Source of the DNA: Mansonella perstans | Taxonomy: Eukaryota > Nematoda > Chromadorea > Rhabditida > Onchocercidae | Assembly: GCA_037074765.1 (NCBI GenBank) | Contig: JBAMDO010000580.1 | Location: 1,178,001-1,242,000, forward strand | Length of the DNA stretch: 64,000 nt | Direction of reading: 5' to 3' | Part shown: positions 49,801 through 62,745 of the stretch, one piece after another | Layout: the number at the start of each line of letters is the position of its first letter | How positions within the stretch are numbered: position 1 is the stretch's first letter | The notes under the pieces: generated by a model | Database searches by the model: none | Seen by the model: the letters and a program-made list of their open reading frames with translations, nothing else | Told to the model about the DNA's origin: nothing | Made by a program: the position numbers and the translations under genes

Positions 49801-51458
49801 AGATCTCTTTTGCAAACATTAATTTTATCAAAAATGTGGACAGTTACTAAAAATTTTATCCATTATAATGGTGATTAGTAATATATTTCATGTTGAGGAT
49901 ACACTAACACACGGCATATGTAAACCTAAAATATATACTTACGCGATCCCTGACTAATGGGTTTTCTCGGAACAAAACAATATCTTGCTGGAGTATTCAT
50001 TAACTGCAAATCAAGGTCTCGTAAAAGTGCTACCATCTTCAAATCCATCAATTGTTCAGCCACATGAAAAGCATCAAGCTCATAGAACATATCACAGCAT
50101 GGGTGGCGAAGCATGCTATAAAAAAAAATTTTCGAAATTTTTTAGATTTGTTAAAAAATTACAAATTCAGAATTTTATGCATAAAGGATGCGATAATAGA
50201 AAGAAACGTGCAGAAAAATTAAGGATAAGCAGGAGAAAGATAAATGAAATAGCTAGAAGATCCTTGGGGATAAAGCTCAATTAAGAATTAGCCAATTAAT
50301 CACAAAAAGTCTGATCAAATTGTACTGTTACAAGGAACCCGGCAAGCTCGAGATGGATGACTATTTCGTACTGCTTTGTTGCAATCGCAGCTATTAAAGG
50401 GGTTGGAGCACGTCGTCTTGTTTGACTTGTATATTCACGCAGCATTACCATTACGTTTAAGTGACCTCCAGCAAATGCTAGTGATAAAGCCGTTGTACCG
50501 TAAAATCTAAAAGATTTAATTTCAAATTACGAACCTCTACGAAAATAAAATTTCCATAAGCATGTGCACATAGAATAATACTTCATGAATTTTTAAGAAT
50601 TGTAAAGCATACTCATACGATTTAAACTATATTTGTAAAAACTAAAACAGATCAATTATGCGCAAGAAAAAATGGTGATAATAGAAATAATTATTTTACG
50701 TTGTTCTAAATGGATCGGCACCATGTCGGATTAATAGCTCGACTGCTTGAGCTTTTCCATTTCGGGCAGCATGAAGTAAAGGAGTAAATCCGCAGTGGTT
50801 ACATTTATCGACTGAAGCATTGCTGTTTAATAACATTTGCATCTGCAACAGAAAAGTATATTGAACATAGCTAACTGCCGCCTTTAACGGAAATTCAAGA
50901 ATTTATCAAATTACTTAAAAAATTGCTTTAGCAGTTTTTAGGAGTTAAGTGCAATCAATGTAAACAAAACTGTGCAAAATTACATGAATATTGCATGTTT
51001 GGTACTAATATTGGAAAATCGACTTTAATCGAAAAATAGTCAATATTAAAAATGGTCAAAAATTTGCAGAATAACTTAATTTTATTTAAATTTACATAAT
51101 TTTAGATTTTAGAGAAGTCGACATTTCTATTTGGCGACAAAAATTAGATATGAACTAAACAAAAAGATTTAATTTCTCTCTAATAGAAATAAAAATTAAA
51201 GAATTGCCTAGCAAATTTCATATCAAAAGCGAACTGACCAATCTTATTTCAATTTTAATTGAATAAACTTACCAAATGTAAGTTACCCTGTGCAGAAGCG
51301 ATTTGTAAGGCTGTAGTATTATCATCATCCACAACGTCTGGGGATAATCCATAAGCTAAATTATTACTGATTGTTCTGTAATCAGCCCTATAGGCAGCAT
51401 CCAAAAACGCCTCTATTCTTCCCGATATATCCGTTCTGCTTACTTGTGTTATATCCAT
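46843..51458 (-). CDS. Ankyrin-repeat and SAM-domain protein (ANKS3/ANKS6-like)
   Basis: Twelve exons in transcript order: 51458-51273, 50842-50700, 50506-50339, 50115-49943, 49740-49586, 49437-49355, 49284-49164, 48596-48393, 48136-48050, 47982-47837, 47757-47645, 47036-46843. All phases agree; total 590 residues. The first half has ankyrin repeats (TALQIASAQGNLHLMQMLLN, GFTPLLHAARNGKAQAVELL, TTPLMYAAITGNISMVRILL, GFTPIMIAIVCGNDTLTQYL). A Ser-rich linker follows, then a C-terminal SAM domain (CQKLEEQEIDCETFLMLTKT, FISFGI). Relatives such as ANKS3 and ANKS6 are scaffold proteins of ciliary and RNA-associated complexes; that role is inferred. The intron after 49586 begins with GC (GCAAGT), needed to keep the repeat intact. 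The joins after 49164 and 50339 are the least certain. It shares a 1.1-kb upstream region with the bHLH gene. Confidence 0.85.
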
Positions 51459-52548
51459 TCTTCTATTATGGGAATTCTTAAAGCAACAAATTTGAAAAAT
51501 TTTAGAACCTAACAACCATTCAAGTTACTGTTTAAACATATCCCTGACAACATTTAGCAGGCCTATTAAATTCCACAGACAAAACAACTGAAACCCGAAC
51601 TTCTCCGAAACAGTTTCATAAACTTATTCCATATTTCTGTTATTGCTATTGCCTCCATTTTGTGTGCACAGTTATCGATAGATGAGCTGTTAATAGTTTA
51701 TATTGATGACAAGAAAAGACAATGATGTTGTTATACGGCGAATCATTTACTCCCGAGATCAATAATGGTCATTCAGAAATTCTTTTGATTGTTTTTTTTA
51801 AATTCAAGTTGAATTGATGGATTTTGAAAGTAAAATCTCCTAAATGAAAATTTCTGATCTGGTTAAAAAGGATAGCTTACCATTTCAATTTGCTAAAAAT
51901 TTTTAATTTGTTAAAATTAAAATTTCTATGATCTTAAGTGCAAACTGAAATACTATTCGTTAAGCATTTATCTCCAGATAAAATCATCGAACAGTGTCAT
52001 CGGTTTTTCATAAATCAGTTTACTTTTTCATATGATCTTGACTTGTTTCCTGAAAATCAGCCATTCTCTGACAAATACTCGAAAGTGATTCAATCAACTA
52101 GGAATAAAAACAGAAGAAACGATTAAAATTCATTAATTATTTAAACAGTAAATATTAAGAATTCTATTAACACACCTGCTTAGTTAACAAAGGTAAATAT
52201 ATCACTTTACATGCAGGCATTAATTATTCACACTTCGTACTTACCAGATATTTGCTCAACGAAAAAAATATGTCATTTTCTTAAATACTAGAACTGATCT
52301 ACTGCAACTGAGAATGTGCGGAAATTATTAAAACTACCCAAAATTGCTAAGAAACAGAAGAGATCAAAACTTTTCTTCCATATTTTGAAGGACCGATATT
52401 CCAGTTACATGGAAGAAATTTATTCAACCTACATTCCAAAATTAATCGTCGACAGTTTTGCTTCTTTGATGTCTTTAAAAACCTTTGAAATGATAAATTT
52501 CTGAAATTAAAACGTCATCTTGTATTTCTACTTCAGTATTGGTCTTAA
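51459..52548. promoter_or_regulatory. Divergent intergenic region between the ANK-SAM and bHLH genes
   Basis: 1.09 kb separating two start codons that point away from each other, so both promoters must lie here. It is AT-rich; I see no clear TATA or known motif, and open frames at 51938-52126 and 52316-52504 have no support. Confidence 0.4.
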
Positions 52549-53769
52549 ATGCACATTGCGACTGAATTAAAATTTGAAAAGGGACCGCGCAGGGTATTAA
52601 AGCATGCTTGGGAAAGTCAACCATTTATGGTGGCGAAACGTAATGCTCGAGAACGGACACGAGTTCGCGCTGTTAATCAGGTATAATTTGCATATTAACG
52701 ATAAATAGGATAAAATGTTAATTGTGAATTCAAAATCTGTGCTACTTGAAATTCACGGCTTTTTTAATAGTCACTTTGATTTTCCGGGGCTTTTCTCCAA
52801 TTAAATCTTATCCTGACGAAAGCCTTGTTATTTGTAAAATATTAGTTCTGACTAATCAGACAACTGACGGAGAGATTATTTCCTTAATATCTTGTGAATA
52901 TTTTTATCTGTTGATCAACTGCTTTTTTCTCTCATATTAGAAACATTCAAAGATTCATCATTTCGCACAATTCTTCCTTCTCTATATGATAAACACTTTC
53001 CAGAATATAAATGAAATTGATTAGGCGAAATTGACAAAGTTCGAATTTAGCATAGAATTTATTACAATTAAGTCACATTAAATCAAAATAGATTGTTTAG
53101 CGAATGTTTTATTGTAGGCTTTTGTTACGTTGAAATTTCACCTCCCGGCAATGCGAACTAACTCAAAACGTGTGTCAAAATTGAAGATTCTCAGAGCTGC
53201 TATTAATTACATTGCTGCACTGACCGATTTACTTTGCGTATGTATTGCTTTTGCAAATATATTATAGATTTGCGATAAAGTTTAGACTGTTCATATGCCC
53301 ATTTTGTAGTTCAATTCAGCTGAAATGCCTATTCAGTGATGAACGAAATAATTATTGCAAAAGAGGTTTCATAGTGTTAGAGAGGTCAGCTAGTGGACTT
53401 CAAGGATTGACCAGTTCTTTTTCTCCTAAAATGAATGTCACACTGTATTTGCTTAATTTTGCAGGAGGATGCAGATCTTTCGAAACTTAATACGCCAAAC
53501 TATTGTTGCAATAATATCATGAACGGTAAATTAATTTGAATATTGTTTAGCCTTCTGAATTTCAGGACTACTTGATTTCCTTATCTCTTTCAACTTTTTC
53601 AGTCCCATTTGATCCTAAAAGAGAAAATCAAGTAACAGGCAAGGAAATCGTAATGACGAAAGATGAACTACAACAACGACAACAACGTATCATACCTCAA
53701 AACATCCATGATGCTGCTCAATGTTACAATAAGCAGTACCGGCTAATTGGTCATCCGTTGTCAAACTAA
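52549..53769 (+). CDS. Small bHLH transcription factor (class A type)
   Basis: Exons 52549-52680, 53118-53237, 53465-53525, 53603-53769; phases agree, 159 residues. The basic region and helix 1 are KRNARERTRVRAVNQAFVTL, then FHLPAMRTNSK (loop) and RVSKLKILRAAINYIAALTD (helix 2), with the intron at the usual place inside helix 1. The R-E-R basic-region pattern predicts E-box (CANNTG) binding as a dimer, usually with a class I partner such as HLH-2/Daughterless. The sequence looks like the tissue-specific group that includes achaete-scute, HEN and Fer relatives; I cannot place it in one subfamily. The C-terminal part is Gln-rich near ELQQRQQRIIPQN and otherwise unrecognised. A leader of about 30 residues precedes the domain. 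Confidence 0.85.
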
Positions 53770-55172
53770 TAAATGTACTAGTTGATGTTTCATTTTTAGA
53801 TTTGTAAATGTTTAAAGTGACTTGCTAAATCGATATCTGGTAGTCATCTATCATGTAAGATGATAAAGTTATATTAATACTGAAATTAATCACTAATTTT
53901 CCTATCACAAGCAAATCTTTTATTTAATCCAAATGGGAATGAATTGAGATTTATATGACAAAATGAAAATTAGAACATTGTTTTCACTGTTTTTTTTTTT
54001 TTTTTCAGTATTTCAAATCATATTGTTTTTCACTATTATTTCTGTATGCTATCCATCAACTAATACTGAGACCAGCCATTTTTAATAACTGTTTAACTAT
54101 TTGAGATAGATTTCGTATATGAGATGAAAAAAGTAATAAGAAATATTGAAAACGATTAAAAAAGAACTGGCAATTCTCATCTTACTAACGGAAAACTTCC
54201 TTTTAATTTGTAAATTTAGCTAACAAACTTATTCTCTATAATTATGAACTAAATAGAATAATGAGATGAATACTGGACTTAGTGATGATCATATAGTCTG
54301 AAGAAAATGTAATAGTGAGTAAAACAGGTAGGAATGGATTACACAACATTACGGTTAGAAAGGAGAGAAAGGCTCAAAGTACTGCAAAATCCTCATTTAT
54401 CCTTGGAGGTCTTTGCTCATCGTTTCAGTCATTTCAGTTATCTTACTCTCCAACCAATCTAACCAATTTTTCGTCTTCATTTCTTTTAGAATTGTTTATA
54501 AATCCAAAATACGACGTTCAGTATCTATCAATGAATCACCAATTGCCGCTATAAACCTCAGAGATTCCCGAGAAACCTTGATGTCATTTACTATAAGGAC
54601 TTACTTTGCAACTATAAACGAGATAGAATTCTGGATCCATCACAAATCGAACTATATGCAAATTCTCTCAAAATACAAGAGCCTGCAGCCGATGTTCGAG
54701 GATGAAAAAACTGTGAACTGTACTGTGAACATTTTTGAACCACTATTTCACTCTTGAATCCTCCTTCAAATTTTGGAGATCGAATTTACCACATGCACAC
54801 TGATATGATAGATGTTAATTGGAAAAATACACTCATTATGATTTATAACGAATCGATAGTGAACACAAAAAGAATTATTAATCATCTCATTCTTTTAGCA
54901 AAATACTTTAATTGATAATAATTTCGCACCTAACAGCATATCCCTAAACAACATTAAATTTCAATTTATACAAAAATTGATAACAATGATGCATAAGGTA
55001 GTAAGGAACGAAGTATCATTATCAACGGAAATTATTCAGTGTGAATAAAAAATAACAAATTCCCAAGCTATTGACAACAACAACAGAAAATCAGGAAAGA
55101 ATAAGCGCAATAAAATAGTGAAATGAAAATAAATAACACAAAAGTAACATGATAAAATAATAATTTCCTTCT
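53770..55172. other. Intergenic between convergent genes
   Basis: 1.4 kb where the bHLH (plus) and aspartyl-tRNA synthetase (minus) genes end. The frames at 54315-54554 and 54413-54757 overlap in different phases; neither shows a domain or clear splice sites, so I leave them out. Confidence 0.55.
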
Positions 55173-58100
55173 CTACGGTGTTATTCGTTTTGGATCACGA
55201 GGGAAAAGGGATGCCAAACGAACGTTTCCAAGTCCAAGAAAGAGCATTGTCACTCGTTCCAGTCCTAAAATGTAAAAGTAACATTTCGAATATTCAAAAA
55301 CGGATCAAGCTTTCCGAAAAATAAATTACATACCAATACCACCTCCAGCATGTGGCGGACAACCATACTTGAACGAGTCGATATAAGCTCGGATTTTTTT
55401 CAGATCAATTTGGTGATGTTTAGCTCTTTCAGTTAATAAAGATGAATCATGGATTCGCTGAGCGCCAGATAATATTTCTTCACCTGAAATTGCAACCGTT
55501 TGACAAAGTGAACATTATACAACTAGCAATAATGTCCTAAATTTTTTAGCTATCTCAATACAATACATATTTTCAATTGATATACAAAAATAAATATAAT
55601 AAATTTGTATAACCAAGGAAAGAGAAAATGATCGACTTTATAATTCAATTCAAACACATAAACTTCTTATTAGAAAATGAAAATTACGCGCGTCGCTACA
55701 ATTAGAAATGCAATATTGGAACAATCACCAGTATAAATCATAAAAGTTACGAGTGGTGTCAATCATCCAAGATCAATTAACACTACTACATCTCACCTCG
55801 CATAAACATATCGTAACTGTTAGAGTACTTTGGATCGTTTGCATCTGGCATTGTGTAAAATGGACGAACTGCCAGCGGGTATTTATCGAGTATGTAAAAG
55901 TCGGTATGATATTTTTCCTTCACCAAATTACCTAAAAATCTTTCTACCGGAGTACTTAAATCATCTTCATCTCCTATTTCCACACCATTCTCTCGCAACA
56001 GCTTGATAGCATCGGGATATCTGAAATGTAAACCATAAAAACTCACTGGAACTTCAGCACTCTATTAATTGTGCATAAAATTAATGGTACAAAAAGCGAA
56101 GCAATCATAGCAGCATCACGGAATTAGTGTATCTAAGACGAACTTCTGTGAAAAAGTCAGCATTAATAATACCGTCCAACCGCTGTAAGCAACAATATAA
56201 CAAACTTGAGTATGAGAGCAGGCTCAACGAATTCAAATGGTTCACAAGGATACTGCCTTCCAACTGTCTCGATTTCATGCTTGAATTTTGATTGCAAACC
56301 TTTGAATAAATCGATCAGAACAGCACCAATTGTTTCAAGAACCTAAAACTCAATTTTAAGAAGGGTTTGAACAAAGTGCTGTCTTCATCTCCCAACATCC
56401 GGAATAATTTTTTTTCATAACCGGAGATAAATTAACCTCATGGTAGTGAAATTTAAATGCCATTTCAATATCGAGGCCAACAAACTCTGTTAAATGTCGA
56501 TGAGTATTGCTGTCTTCTGCACGGAAAACAGCACCAATTGTAAAAACCTGTAAAATAATATGAGATATAGTTGGTGGGATATAAATTAAAATAAGGTTAA
56601 TAGAAAAGATTAACGTCTTCGAAAACTGCTTACTCTGTCGAAATCTGCAGCGATTGCCATTTGCTTGTATAATTGTGGTGATTGAGCAAGGTAAGCAGAG
56701 CCTTTAAAATAGGAAACCTAAAAGAAAAAAATTGATACTTCAATTAAATTTGTAAGAGAACTGTAAGGAAAAAAATAATGACTAACCTCAAAAACATTTG
56801 CACCTCCTTCACTTGCCGCAGATATGATTTTCGGCGTATGTATTTCCAAGAAACCACGCTTCTTTAAAGTGTTTCGGAATAACTCACAAACGCCATCTTG
56901 TATAGAGAAAATAGCATGACTTGTCTGCGTACGGAGATCCAACACTCTTAACATCAGCGTATATTTTTTTTAATTCCAGCAATATTTCTATCATTAATAA
57001 AAGCATTCCCTAGCTAACGATAGTAAGATTCACTCAATAAGAAACTTAAGCTGCTAATCTTTACTTCACACTTTAGCATCCTATGGTCATTTTTTAGAGT
57101 AGTAAAAAATTAATCTAGCAAGCAACGTTTGCCTCAGTAGTGGATAGAAGAATATCTAGATAACCAAAGAAGAAGCAGAATAACTATTCAGGTAACTGAA
57201 TCATATTAATCATTTCTTCACCGTTATTGCAGTTGATTTCCAGCTTGAACATAGATTAAAAAGAACCTATTATCCAGACGTGTGTCGAGATTCACAACAG
57301 ATAAAGATGAGTCGTCTGCAGTTTTGCTTTCCTCTTTGCTTCGAGCAGCATCTTCTATTTGCAATGGCAAGCGTGGTTCTGCTGCGCTAACAATAAACAA
57401 CTGCGTGACATGCAACTCCACCTGTTTCTGTGTACAACTGGTAATTTCTTGTTCCACTTTTTTCACAACACCTTGGATATCAATAATAGATTCCTGCAAA
57501 TGGTTTAACAATTGTGAAAAATCTTACTAACAAAATTTACTCAGCCAAGCAAATTTCACCTTTGAGATGTTTCCAGCAAACTTCAACATTTGTTTGCTAA
57601 TCTCTTCCCCAACGCACAACATTCCCTGTATGGAATGCATTTTCTGACGGATAATAATAAAGCATGTTTTTCCCTTTGTTCTTGACGAGTGCAAACGGCC
57701 CCGAATCCAAATCTGGAAAATCCTATACAGTCGAACTCTAAGATTAACAATACTTCTTAATATAACTATCATAAAGCATTCTTCAACTAATAGTAGTAAG
57801 ATTCGACGAATAAGAAATTTTGCGATGCTATACTCTATTTCACATTCTGGTATCTACAGTACACATTTCTGACTAATACAATTATTTCCCTACCTAAAAC
57901 ATATTCAAATGAGTATTCAGTTCACATTCACGTATTTTCATAAAACCACGTCAAGATCTCTAATAAATTGATTTCAATTTTTAATTTCTTGCAAACATCA
58001 TTTCTGTGACGACATATAACTCTAAATACCAGTACTTAGCAAAGCTATTTATTACAAAATTATAAAACTACAATATAGTCGAGAGTCATATCTCAAAATG

Positions 58101-58521
58101 TAACACCCTCATATTGTTTAATTTCATAAAAATTGCTCAAAAATCTATAACAGCCTACCTTTTGTCCTTCTAAATTCATCAAAACGTTTTCAACATTAAC
58201 AAAATCCAATTTCTTTCGCTCAGCAGACTGTATAATTCCATAGGTACCATATCGATCTTTTGAAATATCTTCCTCCATATCTTTCTCGTTCTCTTCTACA
58301 TGTGCAGCCGCATTCTAAACTTCTCATAGTATTGGCAAAGTTAAACTTAATTTCAGAAAAGTATCTGATATAGAAGAAAGAAAGTGTCAAAGATAATGTC
58401 AAAAAACCTCAGCCTTCTTTTCCAATTTCTTTTGTTGTCTTGCCAATTTGTTCAGTTCTTTTTTCGATAACTTTTTTACATTTTCAATTTCATCTACACT
58501 GTGTTCATCTTCAGTTACCAT
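55173..58521 (-). CDS. dars-1: Aspartyl-tRNA synthetase, cytosolic
   Basis: Eleven exons in transcript order: 58521-58408, 58314-58159, 57712-57560, 57493-57267, 56946-56787, 56717-56634, 56547-56437, 56342-56206, 56020-55797, 55483-55334, 55264-55173. All phases agree; 535 residues. It charges tRNA-Asp. A lysine-rich N-terminal helix ([20 protein letters not shown]), typical of eukaryotic cytosolic AspRS, leads into an anticodon-binding OB fold ([20 protein letters not shown]). The class II core has motif 1 ([20 protein letters not shown]), motif 2 ([17 protein letters not shown]), the conserved [33 protein letters not shown], and motif 3 ([16 protein letters not shown]), closing with PRDPKRITP. 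Nothing essential is missing. A 28-bp minisatellite lies about 160 bp upstream of the ATG. Confidence 0.96.
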
Positions 58522-60928
58522 TTTGAATCAAATCGCTGCAATTATCTTATATATCCATCGGATAAACCAAACGAGTCAATCCTTCAGTTATTCAACTTTC
58601 AGGTTTTTCACACTATGGAATATTAAATGCAAGAGGAAATTAGAGATAAACACATCCATACTTAGCAGCTCAGTACCGAACATCATTCCCCTCAAAAATT
58701 AACCCGAACATCATTCCTCCCAGAAATTAACCCGAACATCATTCCTCCCAGAAATTAACCCGAACATCATTCCTCCCAGAAATTAACCCGAACATCATTC
58801 CTCCCGAAAACCAACCCGGATATCATTACTCCCAGAAATTAGCAAAGATTGAATATTGTGACAAATACAGCTGGTGGTCACGCCAGGTCATTATGAAAAC
58901 CGAGGTTCAGTGTATAGTGAAGAGCAAGAAATGGGTGCACGTATGTTGCTTGTTTGACGTGAATCGCGTGGATTTCATGATTCTTTAAGAATGCAATGGA
59001 AGATACCTGAATCTATTCTGAATAAAGCTAGAACAGATCAGATAGATTATAGTGTAATCCTGAAGCATATATTGTGTTGAACATCTTCCAATCACTTTTT
59101 CAGTTTTCAAAAATTTTTTAAAAAAATTTGCCAACCTTTTGCCTGAATGCAAAATTCTCTGCATTCTCTATTTATCATCATTGGATTATTTTGTTAATTT
59201 TATAAATGCAGAATCTCAGAAGAACGATGAAATGTTTGTCATTTCAATTGTAGTCATTCATGAAATATTTACGACACGTATCCGAGAATCTAATCGTATC
59301 ATTGCCAAAAAATCACACCAAAATTCATTTTCAGTGAAATTTACAGTAAATGAATGAATGACTTTTAGTGGAAGAATAATGACACTAACAAGTGCAATGA
59401 TTATAAAAGAGCCTAAAAGAGAAACTATCGCAAAGGGTTAAAGTTCAAATTTAACTTCATTCTATACTTATGGAGGAACAGTAAAATAAATAAGCGATGG
59501 AGATAGGAGACAGTGCCGGACAATTCTAGGGTTGTTCCATTTGTTGAAGAATGGGCAATGTTGCTGTTTGTTATGTTGGGATTCAATTTGGATGCAATAT
59601 TAGTTTCTTAATTGCCTTCAGGCACAGAATGACAGTAATCAGCAAATAATTCTGGCATCTTACAGTAAAAACTGATACATCTCTTATCTTGGTTAACAGA
59701 AAAACAACGTGCTTCTGTTTAACTTGCAAAATAGCTAGCAAGTTTAGTAATTATGAACCTTAATGAATCAGAAGTACCGTTGCTTTTCCAGATTCTCCAG
59801 CTCGTTCTTTACCCAATGATTCAAAATTGTTTCTAAATGGATCAATCTTGCAATTGTACCAGAAACTATTTCTGGAAAAATTCAAAGTTTTTATGCAAAT
59901 TCTATGAATTTGATGAATCATTGGATCACTTTGCATATTTTAGAAATGATGATAATCATTGAATTTACATTAAGTTTTTGGTATGTTCTTGAAATAATTC
60001 TACTGATTGTATTGTACATATATTCTCGAGCTTATCATCTGAAGAGATGTGAAATATCAGTAAGTGCAAGTTAAAATGGAACTGAAATAAATTCGAAACC
60101 AAATTTGAATTGAAAGATGTAACTGTACTTTTGCCTACTTCATTTTTCAAATTCATAAAGATCTTTTCAGGCAAAAAATTGTGGAGAGAAATGCATCCAA
60201 CAGAACAGATTGGATTTCCATATTTGGTTTTGAGCAATGTTGTTCAGAAGAGAAACAACTGAGAAATAAAAACAAACACACACACACACATCCATCTCCG
60301 ACCTTTTGTTGTAGTTTAAACTTCTGATCATTTTTGCTTCACTTTATGTTTAAATGAAATATTAGAGACTATGTAAGCGGAAAAAGTTTCTCAAAGTTTA
60401 CTGACATCCCTACCTTCTAAACATCTACAGTAAATACGGTGGGTATCAATAATGATTATAAAAGACCGAGAGATTCTTATCCATCCATCAAGATTTATGA
60501 CATAGATAGTTTGCTAATAATATGTTTTATAAAGATACAACGAATTAGACCAAGTTTTGCAAAAGGATTGTTTTTCCTGAATTTTGAAATTTGTTGGAGT
60601 TGCAGAATCGTCATGCATGTTATCTGCTTAAATACTCGTCAATATGGAATATGAATTCCGATGAGTACTGATGTACAAAAAGATTATATGGCGCTAAATC
60701 GATGCTAACAAAGAACTTTCAAACTTACTTTTATGATTATTACATTGAACAATTTCTAATTAAACCGAAAACTACGCCATGTTTACAATGAATAAAGTGG
60801 TAGCGCAAACATATTGTTTATTTCATAAAATGACTTTTTCCCCATAACATTTATTCCGTATAACAATGATTATACTAACATTGATGGTAATCAGCTTTAG
60901 AAAAATAACAATCTCAATCATTCTGATA
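58522..60928. other. Intergenic, upstream of dars-1 and downstream of RPSA
   Basis: About 2.4 kb. Holds the 28-bp array at 58.68 kb and a short CA run near 60.28 kb. Open frames at 59139-59357, 59965-60237 and 60439-60654 are unsupported. Confidence 0.55.
58679..58853. repeat. 28-bp minisatellite, about six copies, upstream of dars-1
   Basis: The core AACATCATTCCTCCCAGAAA starts at 58707, 58735, 58763 and 58791 with an exact 28-bp period; a variant copy begins at 58679 and a diverged one at about 58819. It sits in the presumed promoter of the minus-strand synthetase gene. Confidence 0.92.
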
Positions 60929-62552
60929 TTACCAATTGGAATTTTGTGCTGATGAACCCCAGTCCTGCTGCTGCGCTGTATCCAGCTGTACAGCTCGCTC
61001 TGTTTCTTGCGCCCAATCACTCACAGGTTCCACCATGCTGAAGTCTAACTTCTTCGCTGGTTCCACACCACCTATTGTTTGATACTGAAATTATCAAAAC
61101 AAAAAGTTTACAAAGAATTGGTCGAGATTTCGCAAAAAAAAAGCATGGAAAAAAGCTGTAAGCAATAATATACTTTACTTGAAATTTTTGCGAGCTAACA
61201 ATGTTTTTACGCAACAGATGCACTGGATTAAAAAATAAATAAAAAAAAAAATAAGAAAAGAAATTAAACAAATACCATTCCAATGGATCTTACAACCTCA
61301 TCAATTTTTGCGACCTCAGGAGGTGGGACCCCAGCCCAAGGCTCTTTTATTTCACGCGGTTCTGCCAATTCTTCTTTCTCTTGCTCTTCTGGATTGCGAT
61401 AAAAATATAAGTCAGGCATGATTTCCTTGTCATCAAGTACGAATCCTGTTTGTCGAGTCATCTTGCCTTTAATAAGCAAAACTTCACGAGCCAACAACCA
61501 CCACATTAATCCTATGGATTGCACGCCCTGTAAATGTAATAATCCAAAAAATGATGGCAAAATTTCTGAAGCTTGAAAACATGCATACATTACAAAAAAA
61601 GAAAATGAGTGTAAAAGTTAATTCAACAGCCAATCAAAACCTTATTATTGCATGGTATTGCGATATCAATGAATTTTAGTGGTGAATCCGTATTGCAAAA
61701 ACTAATTACTGGCACACCAACATATGAAGCTTCCGTTACTGCTTGATGGTCGACACGAGGATCCGACACAATTAGCAAACGTGGTTCCTGAAACCAAAAA
61801 AACAAGATCCTAATTAATGGAAAATTAACGCAACCCAACCTTTCAGAAATTAAAAAACAATCAGTAACCACGAATTAAAAAGCATACTATCAATTTTCAT
61901 ACACTGATTCACCTTAAACTGCTTCTGGATTTGATTAGTTAAACAGCCAGGTGTAAAACGTCCAAAAATTGGAGTAGAACCAGTATGAGCTGCAAATTTG
62001 AGTAAAGCGCGCTGCGCATATGGACGTGCTGATACGACACATACATCCGCCGGATTATCGATGGCTGCAACTGCACGAGCAGCAAGTAACAGTTTTTCCC
62101 ATGTCTTTCGGAGATGGATGATGTGAATACCTGCAAATCGATAAATTAATTTACTAAAACATCTGTTCAGTGCATGCATAATGGTAGCAATTTGAATATG
62201 TCCTTATTACATAAATCCTTCCAATAAGTAATGCATAAATAGACATTACATAGTATGAAAAATAGACATTATGAAAAAATATCACACTCAGCATTCAAAA
62301 TACGTGAAGTATAATCTTCAGAGCAACATTTCTAAATAATAACAGTTGCAGAATAAAGATCATTTTAAACGTCTACAATGAAACGTAAGTGGTATGAGCA
62401 ACGTACAATAAATACAAACCATCAGCTCTTCTTTTCCACACGTACTGCTCCATTTGGAAGTCACAGTTGGCAGCACCCACATGAGTTTGACATGCCAGAA
62501 GTTTTATAGCATCTTCTTCTTTCAAAGCAAATGATTCCAGTCCCGCCGACAT
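60929..62552 (-). CDS. RPSA: 40S ribosomal protein SA (uS2)
   Basis: Five exons in transcript order: 62552-62420, 62130-61913, 61787-61641, 61527-61276, 61084-60929. Phases agree; 301 residues, close to the usual about 295. uS2-family marks are strong: [100 protein letters not shown] and [16 protein letters not shown]. The C-terminal tail is acidic with Trp-containing ends ([22 protein letters not shown]), as in metazoan RPSA. It is needed for small-subunit assembly; metazoan versions have also been described as a laminin receptor. The ATG follows a TTTTGCAG acceptor by 18 bases, fitting a spliced-leader or 5' UTR splice. Confidence 0.96.
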
Positions 62553-62561
62553 CTTTGAGAA

Positions 62562-62745
62562 TCACCTCACCTGCAAAATCACGGTAAAATAATTATCGTT
62601 CAGGCTGCGACTTTCACACTAACTACCTCATCTGCAAAATCACGATATAATTATCGTTCAGGCCTGTAACTTTCACATTAATCACCTCACTTGCAAAACC
62701 ACGGTATAATTATCGTTCAGGCCTGTGACTTTCACAACTACCACA
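62562..62745. repeat. Three about 60-bp repeats in the RPSA leader region
   Basis: Three copies anchored by TGCAAAA at 62572, 62633 and 62692, each with TTATCGTTCAGG and a GACTTTCACA-like part. On the minus strand copies 1 and 2 carry TTTTGCAG followed by (G/A)TGAGGT; copy 3 has TTTTGCAAG. Copy 1 supplies the acceptor just before the RPSA start codon. Confidence 0.8.

Noticed and set aside
54413..54757. 114-residue plus-strand frame
   Set aside because: No domain or splice signals; overlaps another random frame; composition like neighbouring intergenic DNA.
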